A stretch of DNA of 64,000 nt from Cladochytrium replicatum (lineage: Eukaryota; Chytridiomycota; Chytridiomycetes; Cladochytriales; Cladochytriaceae), in the NCBI GenBank assembly GCA_025526935.1, contig JAHLKD010000140.1, forward strand, positions 1-64,000, in the 5' to 3' direction. Shown here piece by piece: positions 52,083 to 62,900 of the stretch; positions within the stretch are counted from its first letter, which is position 1; each line of letters starts with the position of its first letter. A program made the translations under genes and the position numbers. A model generated the notes under the pieces. It saw only the letters and a list, made by a program, of their open reading frames with translations, was not told the origin of the DNA and did not search any database.

Positions 52083-53930
52083 TCACCTTCTCCACCCACC
52101 TGCCTCAAATCCTCTTCCTTCCTCCGATCTCCCCAGTAATACCCCGCCATAGTCCCCTCCACTTCGCGAAGTCGACAGACCGCCGACGTCTCGTTTGTTC
52201 TTTGATCTGCTTTCCCCTCTTGACCGTGACCTTGATCGCGAGTGCGAGCACGATCGGTGTCTATGTGACCTCGACCGAACACGGGAGCCCCCAATTCTCG
52301 TGCTCCTGTCTCGAGAGAGCGATCTGCTACGTCGAGATTCCTTGTTCGCGTCTGCATGGTCTGGCGAAGTAAGTTCATCCTCGCGAGGTAGGCCATAGGC
52401 AGATGATTCCTTCCTACCCACGTCGGGTAATCGGCCCCGGCTGCGGGATCGGCTACGTGTTCTCGTCGTGATTTGCTCTTTTTGGACTGTTTTGAACGGT
52501 GCCACCGGGAACAAGACCGCGACCGTGATCGAAGGAGTTGATCAGGTTTGCTCGCCTTCTATGACCTCAATTCATGTCCATTCTCAACTTTACCGCTCAA
52601 TTTTCTTTCATCATCATCATCGTTCTTATCGTCTCCTCGCTCAAGCTCAGCCGACCACTCCCTTAACCTCTCCGATCGATCTTTCCGTCTTCGCTTTTTG
52701 TGGCCTTTCCGCCACGTTCGGATCGATCCCTCCCTTTCCCTCTTCTTCTTCCCACGCGATGTTTCACCATTTACATCCACTTCCACGGGCGTCGGCGTGC
52801 ACTCGTATTCAGCCGTCGTGGCAGGCGACAACGCCGTCGCATGTGCCTCGCCATTCCAACCGGTGCTCATCGACCTCCCACGCACCTCCTCAAACTCGTA
52901 TCCACGCGGATCCTCGTACCCCGGATCTCTCACCATCATCTTCCACTCGTCAACGTTCAAACCCCGCCACGAACGCGTCCCACTCGTCGCACACCTGATC
53001 CCTCCACCGATCCAGAACCCTATCCACCTCCGCAACCTCCGAAATCAATTTCCCGTCGCGCGGGTAAAACAGCCCTCGAGCCCGTCGTCGAGCACAACGT
53101 ACGCGACTTGAATTGCTTTTCTGATTTCTTCCATACGGAATGTGCCTTTGGAGACGCTGTTGGAGGTGTCGGTGGGGTCTTCGATTTTGAGACGCAGGTC
53201 GGAAGCGCAAGAGCCGTAGCCCATGCGGTAGACTTCGGGGGGTCGGTCGATGTGTCGGGCGAGACGGACGGCGATGGCGCGGCGGTGGTAGTCGATTTTG
53301 ACGCCAAAGGTTTCGAAAAAGGCGAGGAGGATGCGGGCTAGAGGGTGGGATGAGAGGGCGTTTGAGGGGAGGTGTTGGATTACGGAGACGAGCATGTTGA
53401 GGATGAGTAGCCGCCTAGACCGCAGGTGTAAACCTCGGCAAGCCCTTTGATTTGGACCTAAAATGGCAGTCATCAGAAACTGATTGTTTTGGATGTATGG
53501 AAGTAAAATTTACCCAGTATTTGATAATGAGAGCGACAGGACGGAGATGTGGAGAGTAATCGACAGTCACCCAGTTGCGAACGAGGGCGGAGGATTATTC
53601 ACTCGATGTGTTGTTTGCGCTGATGTCGATTTTGTGACTTCCATTGACGCTCTTGAACTTCAGAACGGGAACGCGAGCCTCGAGGATCAGATCCTCACTT
53701 CCCAACTCGGAGATCAGTCCGGGTCTCGACACGATTGCCTAGTGGATGCATGCGAGGACCGAGTAGTTGTTGAGAGAGATGTGCTGTACGACGAGATTGG
53801 GAGACACAAGTCGGTTGCTTGAGAGCCGAAGATTGCGACGTGAGCATCGTTTTCGGACCAGCCGAGGGGTTTGTTAGACAGTGGACGATCCTCGTGCGAA
53901 GACCACTGCTCCGCCACACTGCCATACTCG
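52083..53930 (-). pseudogene. non-canonical poly(A) polymerase (Trf4/Cid14 type), decayed
   Basis: Conserved blocks on the minus strand are IFGSQATDLCLP (nucleotidyltransferase GS motif), LILEARVPVLKFKS then KIDIS, LRPVALIIKYWV, LAEVYTCGLGGY, and LKIEDPTDTSNSVSKGTF. A basic and arginine-serine-rich tail follows toward 52083. The catalytic SDID is missing: LCLP runs straight into NLVV, consistent with a ~13-bp deletion. A TAA interrupts the frame near 53593, and single-base shifts occur near 53425, 53070 and 52970. Working enzymes tag nuclear RNAs for exosome decay in the TRAMP complex; this copy should be inactive. The 5' part overlaps the eL38 first exon and intron on the other strand. Confidence 0.75.
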
Positions 53931-53937
53931 TTCAACA

Positions 53938-54509
53938 ATGGTAAGGACAGAGTGAGACTGGTCATCTGGGGTGTGGTGGTGCATGTGAAGGAGAGAACAG
54001 TCAAGCGGTGTGAGTGAAGCGATGTCGCTACGGGGAACGCGGCCGTTGATGGATGGAGTGGTTGGCGCTGGTTATGGATGGATGGATGGATGGATGGGGC
54101 AAATGATGCGGACACCACGATGTCGTCCTTCGGAAAATCTTACAACTATTTTATTGATTTTTGCAGCCAAAGCAAGTGAAGGAAATCAAAGACTTTTTGC
54201 TTACTGCCCGCCGCAAGGACGCTAAGGGTGAGTGGACATGGATCGGCGTAACGTCCATTCGAACTCACTGATCTCTTAATTACAGCCATCAGGATAAAGA
54301 AGAACGGCAACTCGTACAAGTTCAAGGTACGATGCTCGCGGTACCTGTACACCCTCGTCGTTTCCGACGCCGAGAAGGCTGAGAAGCTCAAACAGTCTCT
54401 TCCTCCCGGTTCGTACTGTTCAACTAATTTGCCACTGTATTTATTCTGACCGGATGTTAATGTTCCAGCCATCACAATCGAGACGGTGGACGAGAAGGCA
54501 AAAAACTAA
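53938..54509 (+). CDS. RPL38: 60S ribosomal protein eL38
   Basis: Four exons (53938-53940, 54167-54227, 54286-54408, 54469-54509) join to 75 residues beginning [17 protein letters not shown] and containing [20 protein letters not shown], the eL38 signature. The first exon is proposed to be the ATG alone, followed by a strong GTAAGG donor, a common layout for ribosomal genes. The 226-bp first intron contains an ATGG microsatellite. The ATG assignment is the least certain part, as other ATGs lie nearer to exon 2. The coding exons look intact. The ATG exon and intron lie opposite the decayed poly(A) polymerase. Confidence 0.9.
54074..54097. repeat. ATGG microsatellite (6 copies) in eL38 intron 1
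   Basis: Six tandem ATGG units occupy 54074-54097, followed by GGGCAAATG. Confidence 0.9.
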
Positions 54510-54742
54510 ACGAAAAATTCGTATCGGCTTTCGCTCTCTCTTCTTTTGTTCCGTCGTTGGCTGGTCAGATCGTGGCATCGAATTGTTGTGTTTGGCGAGC
54601 CGATGACGGGTTTGGACGGGGGTTTACACACAGAACCAACTTTCGAATACACGATGCACATACATTCAATTGACGAAATGGCAATCTACAGATTTATTTA
54701 CAGAGATGTCGCGATTTACAGTGCGGATGTCGATTTTGCGTG

Positions 54743-55256
54743 CTACTCCTCCCAGTTATTTTCCTTTGCGGTTTTCGTTTTCTGATATTCGGAGATGGGT
54801 CAACTTCCAAGTCACTCTGGCTTCGATGGAGAAATACCTCAATGATGTAGCATCCCTCCTTGTATTTTTGGGACTCTTCAAAGGCGTGCAGATACTTCCA
54901 TCCGAGAGTGTTCTGACATACAGAGCAGTGTACATCAGCCACCGTGTGCAATCCGGTGATAAGGACACGCTCTTGACTTGGCCCGACTACTACATTCACT
55001 CTGCAATAGGATCAAGTTATGCCACTGGTTGAGAAGTTGTCCAGCTGTATCTTACACGTTCTTGAACAAATATGCACGTCCATGACGGCCTTGAAATGCC
55101 TGAGGTTAGGATATCAAAAATTGGTCAATAGGTCACTGTGCGGATAACCTTTGACACGATGTCGTCCTGTGATGCGAGGTGTGTGCTGCACCCCAGACAT
55201 ACGAATATTCGCTTGCTGCCGTCCAGCAATGTCGGACCCTTCGGGTTGCTGCCCAT
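54743..55256 (-). CDS. Yippee-like zinc-binding protein
   Basis: Four exons, complement(54743-54781, 54838-55000, 55056-55099, 55149-55256), give 117 residues. The two CxxC pairs of the Yippee fold are [11 protein letters not shown] and [14 protein letters not shown], 50-odd residues apart. Other conserved pieces are [32 protein letters not shown] and the C-terminus KENNWEE. The family binds zinc and is found throughout eukaryotes. In fungi it includes Moh1, linked to stationary-phase survival, and relatives of GID-complex subunits. The gene appears intact. Confidence 0.93.
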
Positions 55257-55494
55257 TGATGCTAAAGCCACATCCTTCCAATTAATCTAATCGCAGGGAT
55301 CGTCCATGGAACGAAGCTGGAGGACCGATAAAAAAAGCATCTTGCACATGCTTCCTCCTCAAGAAATGGGTGTTTTTGCTGATGAACCCTCATACTCCTC
55401 GGGAAGTGGGTTGGTGATCCAAACTTGCCCTTCACCCATAAATTAGAGGCTTTGACATCTCAGGTGCCTCACAAAGCCACAGCTGGTCAGATAG

Positions 55495-56944
55495 ATGAAG
55501 CTTCACTCGCGGAACATCGAGAAAGACAGATCGGGGTCGGTCAAACTGACCCCGGAGAACGAGCAGGACTTGTGGCACGCTTACAACATCATTCATGCTA
55601 GAGACAGGATCAAGGCACCAACTTTCAGGTGCGAACGATTGCATTCACGCTTCACTATCCGAAATCTTATTGCTTTTGCAGGAGTGTCGTTTCGGAGACT
55701 GCGACGGGATCAACAGACAAGACGAATGTTCGAATAACTCTCACCATCCAAGTCGAGAACATTGATTACGACGTGCAGGGTGGAACTTTGAGAGTATCTG
55801 GCCGGAACGCAGAAGAGAACAAATACGTTAAGGTACGGAAGACCGAATTGCCTTCTTAGACTCAATGTACGAGCGCTGAAACCATTTATTTTGATGCAGA
55901 TGGGAGCTTTCCACACCATCGAGCTCGAAAAGCACCGCGCATTCACATTGTACAAGGACGAATGGGACATTATAACGCTCGATCGCATTGAAGAGTCCAC
56001 AAACGTCGCAAAGCATGCAGAGATCGCCGCAGTAGTTCTCGAGGAAGGCCTTGCAAATCTGTGCTTTATAACTGAGGCACTGACGGTGGTGAAGCAAAAA
56101 ATTGAGATGTCGATTCCAAGGAAGCGGAAGGGATCAACGACACAGTTTGAAAAAGGTGTTACGAGATTCTATGATGCGGTCGTAGACGCGATCATGAGAC
56201 ATATCGACTTTGAGGTGACCAAAGTCGTTATTCTGGCAAGTCCTGGATTTACGAGGGTGAGGTGACGGCCAAAAAAGCGAATGTCGAAATCCGGCTTATT
56301 GATACATTTTGTTCTTGATAGGACACACTCTACAACCACATGTTCGAACAGGCGGTGAAGAAGGAAAACAAAGTACTTCTGGCCAACAAACCAAAGTTTA
56401 TCCGAGTCCATTGCTCTTCTGGCCAGAAGCATGCTTTGCAAGAAGCTCTCCAGGATCCGGCGGTACAAGCACAGCTCTCAGAAACCAAATATTCGAAAGA
56501 GATAGCAACCATGGAAAAGTTTTACAATCTGCTCGGAAACGACCCTGCCCGTGCATTTTACGGGTACAAACACGTCGAGACTGCTGCGGAAGCAAATGCG
56601 ATTGAGACGCTCATGGTTACCGATGGATTGTTCAGGTGTGAAGTTCTTCGGTTATGGTTTTGATTTAAAGCGTCTCTGATTTCCCTTACATATTCTTTTT
56701 TTCGCCTAGATCAACGGATCTGCGTGTAAGAAGGAAATACATTGAGTTAGTCGAGCGGGTGAAAGACACGGGTGGGAAAGTGTTGGTGTTCTCCACGATG
56801 CACGTTTCTGGAGAGCAGTTGACACAACTTTCTGGAGTTGCAGCGATATTGCACTTCCCGATGCAAGAATTGGACGAGGAGGAGCTTGAAGATGATCCGT
56901 TGGAGGCGGCTGAGCCTCCTGGAAGTGTAGTTGGCGACGACTGA
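55495..56944 (+). CDS. DOM34: Dom34/Pelota, ribosome rescue factor
   Basis: Five exons (55495-55628, 55682-55832, 55900-56256, 56322-56635, 56710-56944) join to 396 residues. An Sm-like N-terminal domain (PENEQDLWHAYNII ... VVSETATGSTDKT ... QGGTLRVSGRNAEEN) is followed by the two eRF1-like domains (GAFHTIELE; VVILASPGF; ATMEKFYNLL; ARAFYGYKHV; VFSTMHVSGEQLTQLSGVAA). It ends with an acidic tail. It has no GGQ, as expected for Pelota. With Hbs1 it splits stalled ribosomes in No-Go and non-stop decay. Intact. Confidence 0.95.
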
Positions 56945-56999
56945 AAGATAATCTGCTAATGATCCAGCAAGAGAAGCATAAGCTCTTCATTTTTACGTA

Positions 57000-58510
57000 A
57001 CTTGTGAGAGTCATCTCCGTCCGCTCTCCGAGAGGACCACAAGTTTTAGTGTCTCCCACCCGATGTTCGTTCCGGGATAAAAGTTTTCGGCGCAAAGCTT
57101 ACTGCAAGCGCATTGGCGTTTCATATCTACGCTTGGGAAACGAACCTCTAGCTGCAAGCATGGATGCTACTGGCAAGGACGCAGCCTGGGGTGTGGATCT
57201 CGTTCTGAAACTGCAACGATTGCTCGAAGATTTCTGCAAAAAGGAACATGCCGACATGTTGACCGCGGTTACAGGAGCCCAGTTCTTTGCACAAAATGCG
57301 ACCAGGAAGCTGGGCATTCCTTACGAATTACCCTCGAGCTTTCCGCTTCCGTTTCCTGGAAGAGAACTCCATTCTGCATTTCGTGGCACAGGAATGATGT
57401 CGCCTTTTCTCGACTGCTTGTCGAATGAGTTAACCCTTTTTTTGCTCTGGCATTTGTTCAAACCCCGATATAAGATCTAGCAGACGGATCTGAATGTTGC
57501 ATCGCAAACCAACTCCTCAGAGTTTCGGAAGAGTTTGGTGGGGCAGGATATATTCTTGTCACTCAGCTCCCTTTTGGTTCCACGACCGATGGCATGGCTG
57601 GATACAATTGTGATTGGCGGGACTCTCCGCGTGATCGAAGAGGACAATGGAGGAGGGTTTGGGCCGGTTCTTGGACGATGGCGCACCCCCGATCTTCATT
57701 GGTTTCGGCTCATTTATGCAAGCTTCCAATTCGAAATTCCTTTCATTTCTTTTGAGTCCACCTTCGATCTTCTCGTTGAGGAGCGAATAATTGTGTACTT
57801 GGGCGGAATGTTGGCAATGAGATTTGCGAATGATGAGCTGAGGAGGGAATCGATTCTCGATCGGATCGTGTCTAGGTTGTGCTCAGCGTGGCCCATGGTG
57901 TGTGTCCGGACAGATGCAAGCTATTGGTTCATCACGGTGGATCGGGGACGTTGCAGTCGGCTCTGATGGATGGGACTCCGTCTGTGATGGTGATATTTAC
58001 GGTGGATCAGCCGTTGTTTTTGCGACTTGATGCATGCAAACAGGTTAGTTCCGGAATGTTTGCGCTTTTTGTAGGTTACTCTTGAACGGTTTGTGTCAGC
58101 CATTAACAAGGCACACGATCCCGTGTACAAAGAACGAACTGTTGCTTTTCGCAAGATGATCCTGTTGGGGAGAACTTGGCTGCTTGGATCAAGCAAGTCG
58201 CACAGTCGATGGTCGATCGACCTTCAGAGTCAAGTACAGGTTTCTGGGCATTCTAGTTCGTTTTTGGGTTTTCCTGTGCGTATCTTATTGCTCTCCGTTT
58301 TCGTTTTTCTTTTGTGTATTTTTATGAAAGTCTTCCATGGACATATTCTGCGGTCTGCTGCAGGATCGTTATTGTCTCCGGATGTGGTTGAAATTATTTC
58401 TGTTCCCCCACCTTATGACTTGTTCGTTTTGTTCATTGGCAAGGGAAGAAATGTTGCTAAAAGTTCTCCTCCCCCCAAATTTCTTCGAAAAACAGCGCGA
58501 ACATAGTTTC
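57000..58510 (+). pseudogene. UDP-glycosyltransferase (sterol glucosyltransferase-like), decayed
   Basis: Fragments in different frames follow the order of a GT1/GT28 enzyme. First is an N-terminal region (SYLRLGNEPLAASMDA ... AQFFAQNATRKLGIPY), then PPIFIGFGSF near 57690, then the donor-binding loop HHGGSGTLQSALMDGTPSVM near 57940 with DQPLF. Stops and frame changes near 57440, 57670 and 57850 separate the pieces and I found no splice set that repairs them. A working protein would move a sugar from a UDP donor to a sterol or other lipophilic acceptor. The 3' end is indistinct and reaches close to the convergent repeat-protein gene. Confidence 0.6.
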
Positions 58511-58524
58511 AATGTGAAGTCTTT

Positions 58525-59787
58525 TTACTTTCTTATCCATCTTAATGCTTTCGAGCCGAAAGTCTGTTTTGCGGCCGTTATTATGTCTGTCGGAAGAGAT
58601 TCCCACCAATCCGCAACTGCAATTCTGTTGTATCGGTGTGCTTCACTTATCTTCTCTTCCCTTGATCCGCTCCACTTTAATTTCAACCCGCTCGATTTCC
58701 ACCATTCTAAAACGTCAATATGGCCGTTCCTACTCGCCCAGTCCAGAGAATTTTCAGTCCACATTAATCTCAACCCACTCGCTTTCCACCACTCCAGTAC
58801 TTTGACGTGTCCCCAGTTACTCGCCAGATCCATTGCTTCGCGGGACCACTTCAATTTCAAGCCACTCACTTTCCACCAGTCGAGAACCTCCACATAGCCG
58901 CAAGTACTTGCCCCGTCCATGGCCCCTTCAGACCACGTCATTGCTAGGCCGCTCTCCATCCACCACCTAAGAACATGCAAAAAGCCACGAAAGCTCGCCC
59001 AGTCAAGTGCGTAATGGCTCCATTCCAATTTAAGTTGGCTCGATTTCCACCACTCCAAAATATCCACACGGCCCTCGTAACTCGCGCGGTCCATCACGTC
59101 TTTGAATGCTGTTGAAAACTTCAGCCCACTTCTCGTCTTCCACCATTCCAGTATTTCAGGGCTCGTGATAATGCTGGTTGTAGCCATTGTCCTCACATCG
59201 AGCTCGATTGGTAGCCTACTCTGCTTCCACCACTCCAAAACTTCTGGGTTCAGACTCAAACTCGCATTCCTCATTATCACACTTTCAGTGTACCGCAGCT
59301 CGAGTCTACTTGCGACCCACCAGTCGAGAACATGAATGTGGCCCGCGTTCGTCGCCCATTCCAAGGCGCGGATGGTGTAATTAAACTGTAGCCCGCTGAT
59401 TTTCCACCACTCCAATACCTCCAAGTGTCCATTTTTGCTTGCATAATCCACTGGGTTGGGAGTACTAAAACGCTCGTACTTGAGCTCGAGGCCACTCGAT
59501 TTCCACCACTCTAAAACGTCTGCGCGGCCGAATTCAGAGGCGGCCTGGATCGCATTTTTGGTGTAGTGGCAAGGATGTTGGGAACGGAGGTGCAGGTCGA
59601 GAACTTTGACGAATCCGGTTTTACTTGCTTCGTCCATTGATGGAAGCGACAGCAGCGACAATAGAACGGCCTCGGCATGGGGCCTCTTAAGATAGATGGC
59701 TGCTTTGTACGCTTGAGCTGGTTTTCGACACCATGTCCCAAGTAGCCAAAGAATGTGGTCGACAATCTCTGGAGGGAGAGTTTCCAT
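58525..59787 (-). CDS. F-box-like protein with degenerate ankyrin-type 29-residue repeats
   Basis: The single-exon frame of 420 residues starts at ATG 59787 (METLPPEIVDHILWLLG), an F-box-like opening. About ten 29-residue repeats follow with consensus VLEWWKxSGLxLKWSxxAxDxASxxGHV. This is a worn ankyrin pattern with a fixed WW pair. Proteins of this style occur as large families in some early-diverging fungi. A role as substrate adaptor for an SCF ubiquitin ligase is inference from the N-terminus only. Intact, intronless, and convergent with the glycosyltransferase relic. Confidence 0.8.
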   Translation of the reverse strand: METLPPEIVDHILWLLGTWCRKPAQAYKAAIYLKRPHAEAVLLSLLSLPSMDEASKTGFVKVLDLHLRSQHPCHYTKNAIQAASEFGRADVLEWWKSSGLELKYERFSTPNPVDYASKNGHLEVLEWWKISGLQFNYTIRALEWATNAGHIHVLDWWVASRLELRYTESVIMRNASLSLNPEVLEWWKQSRLPIELDVRTMATTSIITSPEILEWWKTRSGLKFSTAFKDVMDRASYEGRVDILEWWKSSQLKLEWSHYALDWASFRGFLHVLRWWMESGLAMTWSEGAMDGASTCGYVEVLDWWKVSGLKLKWSREAMDLASNWGHVKVLEWWKASGLRLMWTENSLDWASRNGHIDVLEWWKSSGLKLKWSGSREEKISEAHRYNRIAVADWWESLPTDIITAAKQTFGSKALRWIRK

Positions 59788-59986
59788 GCTCTTAATTGGC
59801 TGCGAGCGTCTATTCAAAACCAACTGTCAGGAAGTTGACTACTTCCAAAAATGAAGAAAAAAACCGTTGCGCAACGGCCTCGTCCGATACTTACTAAAGA
59901 GTCGATCTTCATCCTTATCAAAGCATTTTCAAAATGAATGTGCTATTGTCTTAAAAAATAGAACTGCGCCCCGTCTGTGAACGTCC

Positions 59987-62900
59987 ATGGGATCAGCAAA
60001 ACCAAGACCGAGCAAAAAGCGGGCACACTCGCCAGACGGGAGGGACGGGCCGTCACGGAACGTTGGTTCAGTTTTGGATGCAGACCAGAACGGATCAGCT
60101 CAAAGGAAACGCTCGAGGACGCAACAGCCGGAATCAACCAAAATCACAAATGGGAACAGAGCTCCAGTGCTTGAAATCAGTTCGCAAGATGATCGAGGTG
60201 TACTAGAGGATGATCATAATGGGGGCTCGGAAGATTTTGTCCAGGAATATTCTGGGTAAGTCGCTCTTGTATCAGTTTATGATCGATATCTCACCTTTAC
60301 AACACAGTTTTCATCCATCATCTCGCTCCTGGACTCCTGATCGTGTAAATCCAGAGTATGCATTCCAGTCAAATCTTTTCAACGTGTATTATTGAATATT
60401 CCATTTTTCGAAGTGCGATCACTCCCGAAGCATTCTTTGACAAGTATATCCGCACACGCACTCCCTGCATCCTCACCAACATCCCTGCCGAAGACCCACA
60501 CTGGTCACGCATCCGCCGGTGGGTCGCACCGCCGGACTTCCCTACTACCTCTCGCACTTCACGGTTCGGCTACATCAAACTTGCCGCAGGTGATGAGATC
60601 GTTCAGGTAGAAACGAGATGCAAGCCTTCCTCTGACGGAAAAGTCAATGCAGAGTTTGGAGGCGGCGGAAGGAGACTTAGGATGCCATTTGGAGAGTTTT
60701 TGGAGCGGTTGGAGCATGGTGATACGGACGTGTACATGACTACCCAATATCAGACAGAGGATGAACGGCATTCGGAAGAGGATTTAAGAATTTTTGGTGG
60801 CGATGATGATGAAGACGAAGCGGTGATGCGCTTAAAGGCCTTTTCAGTGATGGAGATGGCGAAGGACCATGAATTGCCGAAAAGGGGAAAGAAAGGAAAA
60901 GGGACTGGGCGTGTCAACGGAAAGGGTGCCCGTTTTGAAACGGAAAATAGCGATGATGACGGGGTTATGGACCAACGGATGGAGATGATCATGTCCGGGT
61001 GGGGAGTTGATATGGATGACAGCGATATCGACAGTGAGTTTGAAGCTGGAAACGACTCCACGCAAAACGACATGGATGCTTTACTCGAACAAAGTCAAAC
61101 GATCACAGAGTATCTCCAACCGCCCCTGTCCCAGCTCTCTGCCGACTTTCCAAAGCACCCGAAAGTTTTCGGGTACCTTGTCCCTCAGCAAGTTAATCTA
61201 TGGATGGGATGCGGTCCGCCCGAAAGCGAAGGAATGTCCTCGGGCCTTCACCACGACTTTGCCGACAACCTCTACGTCCTACTTCGGGGTCGGAAAAGGT
61301 TCACAATGTTCTCGCCTAAGGATGCCGTGAAGATGGAGATGCATGGGAAGATCGCCAAGGTGCATCAGAACGGGTTGATTGCGTACGAGAACGATAATGT
61401 AGGCGACAACGAAGGCTGGTTGGATGAGAGCGAGGACGAGGATGGAGAGGATGCAGACTTCGAAGCACGAGCGAAGGCCGCAAAAATCCCGCGAGCAGAC
61501 GGCGCGTTCCCTCACGACGTTGCAAAGTGGAAGCTGAAAGAGCTCGAGAAGAGGAAGAAAGAGCTCGAGATGCTCAGTGAGCTCGTGAGCGAGGAGACCA
61601 AAGTCCGCATGGAAGAGGCTGCGGAACTGGCTGAGATAACGGGAAAGAAGGGCCAGAAAAAAGCAAAGGCTGCGAGGGACGCTTTGGAGGCGGTAATGGA
61701 GGAAGGGCAGGCATTGAAACTTGCGGTTAAGAATGTGGAGGAGGAGATTGAAGGTGCGCTGGAGGAAGAACTTGATTTGCGGCTGATCGTCGGCGCTGAC
61801 GAGGATGATGACGATGAGGATGAAGACGAGGAGAATGGTGAGGAAGAGAAAGACGACTCGGATGAAGAGGTTGGAGATGAAGAGCGTGGATGGGAAGACG
61901 TGAGCGAAGATGGTGGCGAGGTTGACAATGATGAAGATGACGATGAAGGTGCAGATGCTATGGATGTTGACGACGATACCGACGACATGGATGAGGAGCA
62001 GACAGTTCCGAGATTGTCCAAGCCGGATAAAGGCAAACAGCCCTACACGCCAGAGAGCTCTAAACGAAACAAGTCCACCGACCAGAACGGCCAAACCGAT
62101 GAAACCGACACACCTGAGGAGAAGCCATACCCTCGCAGTTTCAGTCGTATTGACGTTGCTACGCTGCGAAAATATGTTGACAGAGGCGAAGTTGTTGACC
62201 GCACGTTGGAAGGGACAACACCTATTGTCGTGGACTTGAAAGAAGGAGAGATGCTTTATCTACCCACAGGTTAGACTCTTCACAGTGACAGAAGAAGTAG
62301 AACTCAACGTTTCTCCATTAGGATGGTTCCATGAAGTTACTTCATTTGGAAACTCAAACATGAGGGAGGATGATCCAAGTGAGCGGATCCATGTTGCGTT
62401 TAACTACTGGATGCACCCACCGACCGAATCATCATTCAATGCACCTTACGCCGATGCATATTGTGAGAGTCATTGGTTCAAATTTGATTCATTCTGAATT
62501 TATTGCGCGCAGGGGCGAGAAACTGGGAAGGCATAGAGAAAGCCATGGCAGCCCAAGTCACCTTCGCCGATGACGACGACGATCCAGCAACAGCGGAATC
62601 TTCGGATACCGAGATTGATTCTGAAGACGAAGACTTTTTCAACGCCCTGACCGGGAAAATGAAGCCGAAACCATGGGTTAAACGCAGCGGGATGACAGAT
62701 AAAGAGAAAGCCAAAGTTCACGAAAAGTGGCTAGCGACTTTTGGGTTCAGCACGGGTTCCGCGAATGGGTACGACCGTGTTTGGTGGGAGCGGCTGGGTG
62801 CCGTAGAGCGGTGTGCGTTGGTGCTGGGAGTGGACGAAGCAAGCGCGGAGGAGCAGATGCTAGCTTGGAAGTCGGGAGAAGAGGATGGGGAGGGTGGTGA

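Noticed and set aside
52083-52514. Independent SR-protein gene on the minus strand
   Set aside because: The arginine-serine-rich frame has no RRM or start context and fits better as the basic tail of the decayed Trf4-like gene, although a separate gene cannot be excluded.
61279-62094. Large antisense frames (Ser- or Leu/Val-rich) across the JmjC gene
   Set aside because: Complement of the Asp/Glu-rich coding repeat, which is rarely stopped in antisense; low complexity only.
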